From Micractinium sp. NFX-FRZ (Eukaryota > Chlorophyta > Trebouxiophyceae > Chlorellales > Chlorellaceae): a DNA stretch of 64,000 nt. The notes beneath the pieces were generated by a model. The model was not told where the DNA came from, searched no databases, and was given only the letters and a program-made list of their open reading frames with translations. Location: the NCBI GenBank assembly GCA_029339195.1, contig JAPTJF010000271.1:1-64000 (forward strand), written 5' to 3'. Positions 33,601 to 43,400 of the stretch are shown piece after piece (position 1 is the first letter of the stretch; each line of letters begins with the position of its first letter). The translations under genes and the position numbers were made by a program.

Positions 33601-34565
33601 GGTGGGAGGGTGACACACAACCACGTGTGCCCCTTGTGCAGCACATCCATCAAACAAGGAAACACGCAATCGTCCCACTCCAGGCACACACCCGAGGGTG
33701 ACCCAGTCGCTGGCGCAGTTGTCCAGGCTCTCCTCCCCCTGCTGGGACGCTGCCCGGGGGCAGGCGTGCCCCTTGTCAAGCTTGTTGGCAGAGTCGCGGA
33801 CGTAGCCGGCCTTGAGGGCGACGGGGAAGGCGCATTTGTTGCGCACCGTCACGTTGCCCCACCAGGCGTCGTCGCCGAGCAGGGCGCGGCTGCACGGGTG
33901 GCAAACAGTGGCGGGAGCGGGGGATTTGAGTGAAGGGAGAGGAGCAGTGGTGGGCAAGGCGCGCTTGTTGTGCAGGGTCACCCTGCCAGCTGTCAACGCT
34001 GCCTGCTGGAAGCAGGCGAGGGAGGAGAGGGAGGGAGGGGGCAATCATGAGGCTCGGTGGCGGCACTGGGGGCCGGCACAGATAAGCATGATGCTTTAGG
34101 GGTTGTTGAGCAGCGCGCTGGTGCAGGGGGTGGGCAGGAGGTGCCAGGGGTGCGGAAGAGCAGGTGGTCGACTCAGCAAAGCGGATGGTACCAGCAGTTT
34201 TTGAGTTCCGGGACACACGTGGCGCCGGGCTCAATCCCTGGCCAGGCGGCGGCACGCCTTGGCTGGCCGCCAGCTGAACATCAGGTGGTCAGCTGGGTTG
34301 CAGGGCCACAGGCCAGCGAGCAGGGGAAGAAAGAGAGCGTAACTGCTCGTGGCCGGGGTGGAACGGACACACTGTCACGGCGCCGCACACGGGCTGCCTA
34401 ACAGTTGAGGCGGCAGTCGATGGCTGCAAGCTGGCAGCTAACTTGTGTTCACAGGTGCCCCACCACATGCACTCACCCTTCGGGCACACGTGCTGCGGAG
34501 GACAGGGCGGCGCAGGCCAGGAGGGCCGCCGCCACGGCGGCGAAGCGCCGGCGGGTCGCCGGCAT
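30629..34565 (-). CDS. Secreted Cys/Trp-rich two-domain protein, family not recognised
   Basis: Nine exons: 34565-34477, 33889-33692, 33350-33258, 32837-32738, 32515-32381, 32207-32134, 31871-31777, 31339-31218 and 30706-30629, giving 327 residues. The start opens a signal peptide (RRRFAAVAAALLACAALSSA). The mature protein is two diverged repeats. Domain 1 has VTVRNKCAFPVALK, a middle CASDW, then CVWWGV and LVITCPGYDG. Domain 2 has VTVVNKCPVAVQVK, CITDW, then CEWWAP and LVITCDNYKV. The conserved Cys probably form disulfides, and NVT, NQT, NET and NAT are possible N-glycosylation sites. There is no membrane anchor after the signal peptide. I cannot name the family; the opening V.NKC..PV is vaguely like small secreted β-sandwich proteins. 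The intron/exon edges carry many local duplications (see the repeats). Confidence 0.72.
30776..30801 (-). repeat. Intronic copy of last-exon acceptor edge
   Basis: A copy of about 25 nt, apparently identical to 30688-30713, covering the acceptor cgcag and the first 19 nt of the last exon (AACTGCCACTTCTGCGAGC). It sits 88 bp upstream of the real site and then diverges. Confidence 0.85.
31407..31450 (-). repeat. Intronic copy of exon 8 acceptor edge
   Basis: About 85 percent identical by eye over 40 nt to the start of exon 8 and its acceptor (31305-31345). The copy would encode NRSHDLDALAL against the real NPSYDLGALAY. Confidence 0.8.
32930..32980 (-). repeat. Intronic copy of exon 4 acceptor edge
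   Basis: The copy reads SNGDGNLEAYLAP against the real exon 4 SNGDDNPEAYLAP (32837 onward), including the preceding GGTGGGTGCAG acceptor. The offset is about 130 bp. The frame is lost after the copied block. Confidence 0.85.
33338..33610 (-). repeat. Three tandem copies of an acceptor-exon edge
   Basis: The string GGCCTTGGGGCTGCACAGG (plus strand), or GGCCCTTGGGGCTGCACAGG with one extra base, occurs at about 33341, 33434 and 33546. The first is the real exon 3 acceptor. The others precede GGCACAGC-rich spacers, giving an array of units of roughly 95-110 bp that fills the intron. Confidence 0.85.
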
Positions 34566-35122
34566 GGGGAGCTGCGGGTCTGAAACTTCAGCAGCTGCAG
34601 GGCGTGGTTCGCGGTTTTAAGCCTGCGGATTGTTCCAGCGAAGCGGTACAGGATGGGACGCGGCGTCAGGAGGCGAAGCGAGGAGAGAGGTGGGTGGCAG
34701 GTCGCTGGCGCGCCAGGGATGCGGCGCGGAGGCTACATAGTGACTTGGCGTCATCGGATGAAGCTACGAGCATACGTGGTGGTGTCGCCGCCCCCCAAGA
34801 CGGCCCAGCGAGAGGTTCATGTGCTTGAAGCAAGAGATGCGCACCTCGACCTCCCGCCGGGATATCTCGAAGTAGTATGGGTACTGTGGGTGAACACTGC
34901 GGGAGCCTCTGCGTGCGCTTGCAGGCTCCGGCCGGTTGGAACGCCGCGTTGCACAGCTGGCTCCATGTCATGTTTGCGGCGCGCATTCGGTGCTGGTGCT
35001 GGTGCATTGATCGGCGTAGTCATGTGAAAGCCTCAATGCGATCCAAGAGTTAGAACCGGCTTCAAAACCCTGGCGACAAATGCTGGTCGTGTCGGTGCTC
35101 GGTGAGCGCCTGGCCTCTCTAA
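34566..35122. promoter_or_regulatory. Divergent promoter region
   Basis: 557 bp between the start of the secreted-protein gene (minus) and the SMG8-like gene (plus). A frame through 34760-34900 (RAYVVVSPPPKTAQ) is open, and I cannot exclude that it belongs to an upstream SMG8 exon. Confidence 0.4.
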
Positions 35123-38100
35123 ATGCGATCATCATCGTTATTGTGTGATCTGACTGCAATTGAGTTGGCCCCCGCTGCAGGCGACACCCTGGGCGAGGTC
35201 CAGGCCGCTGTTGGGAGGCTGGCGGGGTGCTCTCTGCCCCACGCCCTTCGTCTCCCGCACCAGTCGGCACTGCAGCCCCAGGGATGGCTACAGCAACGCT
35301 GTTACGCCTACCAAGACGGCGACACACTGTGGGTCGGTATGGCGGTGGGCAGCGGCGGCGGCGGCGGCGCGCTGCCACTAGAGGCAGCACGGGTGAGTTT
35401 GCCCCAAACTATGCAGTGCCTAGGTGTGTACCGAGCACACAACACTGGTGTCCCTTCTACTGGGTGGCATGGCTGCCAGGAATCCCGGTTGCACGCCCAC
35501 CTCCCACCCGCTCACCGCACCTGCACCCACCGCCCGCGCTGCAGGAGGCTGAGGCGTGCGCTGCGCGGGCCGCTCTGCTCGCCTTCCTCACCTCCCACAC
35601 CGTCGTCTGGCTGCACACTGCTGAGCAGCTGGCCGCCAGCGGCAGCACCCAACTCATGCACCGCCTGCGCCTGCTGCAGCACCTCAAGTCCGCGCTTCTG
35701 CCCGGCCTGCCGTCGCTGCTGGGCGTGCCCGCAGCCCGGGCCAACCCCTCCCTCCCAGGCCTCTGCATACCCCAACTGCTGGTGCTGGCACAGGCAGGGG
35801 CAGCGGGTGCGCCGGGGCAGCTGACAGCAGACGCGCTGGAGGCGCAGCAGCAGTGGCGCGGCGCTGCCGAGCGCCGGCTGCGGCTGCTCATGAAGTGCTG
35901 CCGGGTGCTGCAGCCAGAGGAGAGCGCCCGGGCGCTCTGCTCCCTGCCTCCCGCCCCCAGCCCTCTCGTGCTGCTCATACCAGAGCGGCTGGGTAGTGGG
36001 GGCCACGTCGAGCTTGTGGCCGCTGCGCTGGCTGAGCTGTCGCTGCCAGCTGGCACCAGCCAGGCAGCGGGGGCTGGCCGGGCTGTGGCGCCGTCGCCGG
36101 CGGCAGCAGTGGCCGCAGCGCTAGCACCGGTTCGGGCCGCGGTGGCTGGCATGGCAGCGGACGGTGTTGACGTGGCAGAGCAGGTGCTGAGCTGGCGCCG
36201 GGCTGTTGCCAGCCTGGCAGCCGTTCTCGAAGCAGCGGCGCTCAAGGCCAGCTCCGGCGCCAGCGGCGGCAGCAGCGGGACCAGCAGCGCTTGCAAGGCA
36301 GCTGAGCCGGCAGCTGGAACGGCAGCAGGAGCAGGAGCAGCAGCCGGGGCAGTTTCTGATGTGGCGGTCCCTGCTGAGGTGGCAGCGGCGGTAGCCTGGC
36401 AGGAGGCGTGTGGGGATGGCGTGCGGCAATTCTCTCTGGCCTCTTGCAAGCGAGCGGCGGCAGTGGCGTCGGATGCGTACCGCCGCAACACGCCTGCCCT
36501 GCTGCCTGCCGCTGGGCACGCTGTGGCACTGCAGGTCTGTGGGGCCTGGGTGGGGGTGGTGCCAGGCAGGGGCGGGTGCGCCATGGAAGTTTGGGGCGCC
36601 TGCGTGCCGCCCGCTGTGTCAGGCAGGCCGTGTGCCCATCCACATATGGTCTGTCTCTTTTGCAGATGGCAAGCTGCATCGTGGCTGGCCACTCATTGCA
36701 CCCTCCTGCCACCCATCCTCCATCCCCCCTCTCCTACGCTGCCTGCAGGCCGCCCTGAGGCTGTACCGCAGCCTGGCGCGCGGCACGGCGGCGGCTGAAG
36801 GCGCACGTGCTCTGCAGGAGCAGCTGGATACATACTGGAGGGAGGGACACATGCAGTGCGATGCCGTCTCCTTCCTGGGTGGGTGCTGATGCTTTTGCAT
36901 TGTTGCCTGTGTGTGTGTCGGCTGCAGCGAGGTGGTGCCTTCATTCTGGGTGGATGAGAACAAGGTGCCCGTGCTCCTGCCCCCGCATCTCCCTGCCTGC
37001 CTGCCTCTCTGGCCGCGCTCCTGCACGCGTGCCTGCCTGCCCATGTGCCTGCCTGCCTGCCCAACCACGGGAACAACAAGCAGCAGTCGTGTGTGTTACC
37101 GCTGGCTGCCCCTGGCACGCCTCCGAAGTCCTGCGCCCCGAACTGGTCGCCACCTGTGTGCAGGGAACCCATGTTGCCTGCCAGCACACGACCCAGCGCA
37201 GCAAGCCCACACCAGCACCCCCAGCGGCGGGCCCCGCCCCCAGTTGCTGCTAACCAGCGGCACAGGGGGGCAGCAGCACAGCATTCCAGAGCCTTTCACA
37301 GTCACAGAGCTGCAGCGGGCGGCAGCAGCGGTTGCGTCAGACAGCGCCGGCGCCGAAGCACGGTCACAGTTTTACGTGCGGCGCCTGGCAGCGCCCGCAG
37401 GTGGGCAGGCCGCTGCTGCGCTGGCAGGGGCGCGGGTGGCGGCGGCGGAGGCGGCGGGGGCTGCACTGTCTGTCACGGCAGCTGCAGAGGAGGCGGCCGC
37501 AGCAGCAGCTGACGAGGTAGCAGCGGCTGCAGCGGCAGAGGAGGAAGCCGCAGGCGAGGGGCCAGGCGCAGGCGGGGGGTACAATCTGAGCGGAGCAGGA
37601 CACAGCAGCGGGGAGGAGGACGAGGAGGCGCAGCTGGGCGGCGGCTGCGGCGGCACTGACGTTGCGGCCGGCGGCATTGGGGAGCCTGCTGCAGCGGCGG
37701 CCGTCGCAGCGGCGGCTGCCGTGGTGGGGCTGCCAGCGGCAGGCTGCTGGCTGGAGGTCCATGTGTTAGGCAAGCGGTCGGAATGGAAGTCTGCTGCCCT
37801 GGCAGCCGCCCTGCTGCTCGACGGGCAGCCTGGCTGGCTGCGTGCCGGCGGCTGCATGTTTGGCACACTGCCGTTGGCGGTGAGTGTGCTGGGGTGCCAG
37901 CAGCGCGCCAGCTGGGCATTCCTGGGTGTGTGCTATGCGTGCTGTGCGTGCCTGGAAGTGGCCTGGCAAAGGACCACTGTGCTGCGCATGCATCCTAGCC
38001 AGCTGTGTCCTACGAGAACGCCACATCACCATTTGAGGTGAGCCCAGTTGCTTGTGAAAGAGGGCGGCGCTGGATGCATGCGAGCATGCAGGCTTCAGGG

Positions 38101-39477
38101 GTGCCTCTCTGACCAGGCCTCCACCCAGCCGCTGCCCGCTGCCTGCAGGTCGCGCTGCCACCCAGGCCGGGGCAGCTCAAGCAGCAGCAGCAGCAGCAGC
38201 AGCAGCAGGCAGCCGCCCAGGCGCAGGAGCAGGCAGCCGAGGATTTCCCTTCCCTCGAGTTCCCTTCCCTCGAGGAAGTGAAACAGCAGGCGCAGCGGCA
38301 GAAGCAGCGCCCGCCTGCGGCGCAGCGGAAGCAGCAGCAGGCGGGCGGGGGCGGTGACAAGGCGTCCCCTCAGCCGCCCCGGCTGCTGACGTGGCCGGGA
38401 TGGCCCTCTGCCGAGTCAGCAGTGGCAGCAGCAGCGGGCGCAGCAGGGGCACAGCAGTGGCAGCAGGCGCGGCATGCGCCGCTCTTTGTAGCTGCCGGCA
38501 GGCCGCGTGCGCAGGCGGGAAGAGGCATGCGGCAGCGCGGCGGGCGAGCGCTGCCGCACGGCCCGCTTGCAAGTACCGGGGCTTCCCTGCCCGGCAGCGC
38601 CGCCGCCCCTGCATCTGCAGGCCCCGCGGCGGCAGCAGCAGCGGCGGTGGCATCCGGCACAGCAGTGGTGGAGCAAGCAACACTCCTGCTCGGTTTCGAG
38701 TACGAGTCAGTGCAGGGCCAGCGCCTGCTGCTGACGCCTGCCCTGCTGGCGGCTGCCGCCCAGAGCTCCCTCGACGCCGTGTCTGTGCGGCAGCATGCGC
38801 CGGCGGTTGCGCAGGCAGCGGGCCCGGGCCCCGCCACCCTGGCGGCAGCGGCGGCGGCAGCGGCAGAGGTAGCGGCCGGCTCCGGCCCCGCCGGTGCGGC
38901 AGCTTTTCTGCTGCTGCGGGACCTCCCCGTCTGGCTGCAGCTGCCGGGCGAGCAGCTGGCGGCCCTGTCGGGCGCCGGCAAGCGGCGCAGCGGGCCGCCC
39001 GGCGCCGCCGCCGCTGGCCCCGAGCGCCTGGTCTGGATGCAGCTTCGGCACCTGCTTGTGGGCACCCCCGAGGTCGCAGTCCCTTTAGAGGCCGCCCCCA
39101 CGCTGCAGCTGGAGGTGCCGCGGGAGATGCTGGCGCCAGCTGGACTGCCAGCAGGACTGCCAGCGGGCACAGCGGGCACAGCGGGCACAGCAGCGCCACC
39201 TGGCGGCAGCGGCGGCACGGTGCAGCTGAGGTACCACCTGGCCGCCCCGGTGGCCCTCCCGCCTGGCAGCTTCTGCGTGCTGGCGCTGCCCTGGCTGCTC
39301 ACCGCCCCCATGGCTCTTGAAGCAAGGGCAGGCGGGGGAGAGATCGGCGGCGCTGCGCCTGCTGGGGTCCCCGCTGGCCCAGCTGCGCTGATTCGCCCCT
39401 CAGGGCCGCTGAGAGCCGTGCTGCTGGGCGGCACGGCAGTGCGGCCGGCTGTGGCGGCTGCCGAGCAGCAGGCATGA
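35123..39477 (+). CDS. SMG8-like nonsense-mediated decay factor
   Basis: Six exons: 35123-35392, 35545-36534, 36749-36878, 37164-37879, 37999-38037 and 38149-39477, giving 1157 residues. SMG8 regulates the SMG1 kinase that phosphorylates UPF1. Supporting words are LAFLTSHTVVWLHTAEQL (N-terminal α/β domain), LRLLQHLKSALLPGL, a Cys-containing block MQCDAVSFLGNPCCLPAHD, SYENATSPFEVALPPRPGQ and LLLGFEYESVQGQRLLL near the C-terminus, in the order expected for the family. The usual Cys-rich HACxCG segment is replaced by LLLTSGTGGQQHSIPEPF, and several Ala- and Gln-rich linkers are inserted. Exon 5 is only 39 nt with a TAG acceptor; it restores the conserved SYEN..SPFE stretch. The N-terminus may be incomplete. 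The family call is from memory of motifs, not a search. Confidence 0.58.
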
Positions 39478-40469
39478 GCGCAGGGGCAGTGTTTTCCTCC
39501 TTTCAAGGTCAAATTTTTGACCACATGTGCTGCAAATGGTTCCGCTGCTTGGTACCTAGCTCTGGCTGTTTCCATTTGCTGTGACCCTCCTGCCGAGCTG
39601 GCTCTGCAATCGTTTGGTTACACGGTGTACTGCACGGTGGTTTGTCGGATGCAGCCATTCAAGAGCAGTCCAAGACATCAAGAGAGACGGTTGAAAAAGG
39701 GAGGGGAAGGGGATCCTGGGGTGGCAACAGCGCTGCCAAGGCGGCAATGGGTTTAAAAAAAACAAGGCCAGGGGGGCGGCGTCGGGCGCCGAATCAAATG
39801 CTGGAGTGGGCTGCCTGCCTGCCTGCCTGCTGAACGGGGCCGGCGTGCTGCGTGGCTGGAGACAGCACGGGGCCCTGCAGGGGCGAGAATTGCATGGTGA
39901 CACAGGCATGGTGGGGACGGGCTCACACGCAAGGACATGGGACGGGCATTAGTGGCAAAAGGATGGTACGGGGCTGGTGGGACTTTGGCGGGCCGAGGCG
40001 GCGGTGGGCCCCTGTTGGCCCACAAAGGAAGGGGTGTGGAGGAGGGCAGTGCGAACCCAGGATCCCGGCCAACCGCCTTCTGGCGGGGCTGGGGCAGGGC
40101 GCTAAGCTGGGCGGAACGGGTTGAGAAAAGATCGGACATAGGGGGCTTGAACAAAAAAGGGACTTCAGGAGCAAACCTAGTAGAGTAGGGCGGTAGTGCG
40201 GGGGAAGTAGTGCAGGGGAAGTAGTGCGGGGAAGCTGGTACCGCCAAGCGACTCGTGGTCTCTGCATCTCTACAATGCATGCCTGGGCCTCGCTTCGTGA
40301 CTGTCGTCAGAGGGGGTGCGTGCGATGCCAGCTGGAGCAGCGGGCGGGAGACGGGCCGCCTGCCTGCCCGCAGCTGCCGGGCGACTGCGCCGGGGCAGTC
40401 AGCACATGACAGCGCTGCCTGCCCGCAGCGGCCGTGCCAGCTCAGCTTGGCTGGGATGGGCTCTGCTTA
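39478..40469. other. Convergent 3' region, SMG8-like and PDR genes
   Basis: About 1 kb between facing stop codons. A minus-strand TGTAA lies at 39618-39622, about 850 nt past the transporter stop, which would mean a long 3' UTR. No plus-strand TGTAA was seen. No further gene is visible. Confidence 0.5.
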
Positions 40470-43400
40470 TCACCGGTTCTGGAAGTTGAGGGACTTGAGG
40501 GAGATGATGGAGGTGATTCGGAAGACGATGACAAATGCCAGCAGGATCACGACCACGGGGCCGCGCATGCTGTACCTGCAACAAAAACGACGTGGAGTGG
40601 GCCACCACACAAAGCGTTGAGGGAAGGCTGGGTTCACGGCACAGCGGGGCGGCGGGGCGGCAAGCGCACGGCACGCAAGGTACGTGCCCTTGCTGGTCGC
40701 CTCGCCTTCCCTCCTGTGGCCCTTCTCTGCTGGCCACCAAGCCTGACGGCTGAGCAAATACTCACTTGTAGCCGGGTGCCCCTCCTCGCACAACCGCCCC
40801 CCGAGCCCAAGCAACACCCTGAATGCTCTTTTTCCCACTCACTTGTAGCCAAAGCGGTCTTCCAGGAACTGGTTGACGGGGATGGGCTCTCCGTCAAAGT
40901 CGATGGGGTTGGTGAGGTCTCCCAGCTGGGTGACAATCAGGCCGTACAGCGTGTAGGAAATGGGGTTGGTCCTGCGGAGGGGACGGGAGGGGGCGGGCAG
41001 GCAGGCAGGGGGCAGGGACGCACTGTTAGAATGTGCAAGGAAGGCAGGGTTCCACAGACAGACGCCTCTGCATGGCTGGCCGAATGCCCATCCCTGGCCA
41101 ACAGGCACGCTGTGCGGACACACCTCCCCCCATCTGCAGGGGCCCCACCTCCCACCCCCCCCACGCACCAGTAGCACCAGATCCACCAGCCGGGGATGGC
41201 CTGCGCAGGGGGAAGAGGCGGGGAAGGCGAGGGGGCACGGGCTAGGCTCAGGCCCAGGCCAGGCTGGAGAGGGCGCGCTCGCGCGGGAGCACACACAGTA
41301 GCAGCAGCAGCAGCAGCAGCAAGAACACGGCAGCTTGCCCCTGCCTGCTCCACACCCAGCAGCCGCAGCCGCGGCCAAGCAGGCGCGCACACTAGAACCC
41401 TCCCTGCTTCGGCTGCTCACCGACTGCGGGATGAGGAAGCCGCACATGAGGTTCCAGAAGCCAAAGAAGAAGGAGGAGAGCAGGCCGGCCAGGCCCATGT
41501 CGGGGGTGAGGTTGATGCACTGCAGGGGGGAGGGAGCATGGCCAGGCAGGCAGCACGGGGCGCAGGCAGGTGAGTGCCAGGGGGGCAGGGAGGGAAGGCG
41601 GAGAGCCGGGCTCATTCAGCCCTCGCCTGGGGTGAGGTTGGGGATGCGCCGGCAAGGGTGAACGGCTTTGGGCAGGCGTGGCAGGGGGGGCGTAGTCAGG
41701 GCCAGGCCCGCACCGCTGCCCACGGGGGCACACCACATGCTCGAGCACGGCCGGTCCATCACGGTCCATCACGGCACAGCACAGCACAGCACAGACCCCT
41801 GCTGACACCCCCGCACGCCGCCCCCGGTCGGCACTGCACAAGCACATGTAGAGCACAGCAGGCCCAGCGTGCACAGCGCAGCGCAGCGCCAGCGCCTCAC
41901 CATCATGCCGAATGCCGTGAAGAGCGCCAGCGTGAGGCCAAAGATGAGCGTGAACCAGAAGAACTTGGCTGCAGGGCGGGGGCGGGAAGGGCGGCGAGTG
42001 CACGTGGTTGCGTGGGGTGGCTTCCAGAAGACAGGAAACCGGCGCTGGCTGCATGCCGGGGCGCGGGAGGCACGCCTGTCCTAGCTGCCCACAGGCCAGC
42101 GCAGTCCATCCCACGCAACTGCCACGGCCCTCTCGCACCACAACCCAGGCAGCACCCCGAATCAAGCATATTATGCCAGCTCACACAATCACACAGCCCA
42201 TGGGCTGCTGTCGCTCACCCGCATCCGCTGCAAAGCCCACCATCCAGTACACGATGCACGAGTAGATCACGGTCTGCCGGGGGGTCAGGGGGTCAAGCGG
42301 GGGGGCAGCGGGGGCATGCTCGGGGGGCGGGGTGCACAGGGCCTGGGCGGGGGGCTGACATCAAGGCATGCCAGACATGTGAGCGCAGCATGCATTAGGC
42401 CCGCCTTCAAGCCACTCATGTTTCCTGGTGCTGGGACACGCGCACGACCAGCCAGCGCCAGGGCAGGGCAGCCCCAGGGCGGCCTGCATGCTCCCTCATC
42501 TCCCAAGCCGCCCAACTCAACAGGCAACTAGATCAGTGTAGCTCACCTGCGCCACAATGTATGGCAGCTCCACGTTACCCTGGGCGATGGCAAACGGCAT
42601 GGCGGTGTACATGCCAGCCGCACGCTCCCGGTAGAAAACAGACCTGCAATGGGGGGGGGGCGGGCGAGCAGCAGTGTTGTCAGCACAAGTGTTGTGGGTT
42701 GGGGATGGGAGATGGGGGCGGGGCTCTGTGAAGGGGTGCGCCGCTGGCAAGGCGCCCGGCGTCTGCCAACATGCAGCCCACAAACACGGCTACGGAAGAA
42801 CAACCTTGACCTAAGATGACACACCGCTACCCGCACTCACCGCTGCACCCCGACCGTGTGCTGCACGGTCATGGAGTTGGTGAAGCCCACAAAGAGGGTG
42901 GAGGAGAAGAGCATGCCCGCAATGTTGAGCACGCCGCTCAGGGAAGAGCTGCGGGTGGAAAGGGAGGGCAAGGGGGTGGGGTGCGGTGGGGTGGGGATGA
43001 GTGGGGGAGGAGGAAGGGTGAGAGCTGGGGCGGGAAGGCAGCGCATCCAGGTGGCAGCAGGGGAGAATGTGGCCTGGGATGCACGCAGCAGCAGCAGCAA
43101 TCAGCGAGAGACAGAGAAGAGAAGAGAGACACAGCCGCACCCGGCTGGCCCATCAGCCAGAAGAACAGGCCAAGCCACAGCTGGCGGGCCACGCACAGCC
43201 GGCCAGGCAGGCAGCAGGCCAGCGAGCAAGCAAAGACAGGCGGGCAGGCCACTCACGAGTTGCCGCCCTGGTCCCAGGCCAGCGAGCCAAACACGATGCC
43301 GACCAGCAGGGTGACGGCCAGGCGGACAAGCTGGTAGTCGGGCAGGCGGTTGTACATCTGGAACAGGCGCTGCAGATTGGGAATGGGGAGGGGTTTGCAG

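Noticed and set aside
33345..33610. The exon 3 edge copies as genuine alternative exons of the secreted protein
   Set aside because: Copies are followed by CACAGC-rich spacer with no donor in a usable frame; only the 33350 copy continues into conserved coding sequence.
40224..41174. Plus-strand frames opposite the PDR 3' exons
   Set aside because: Antisense of well-supported transporter exons.
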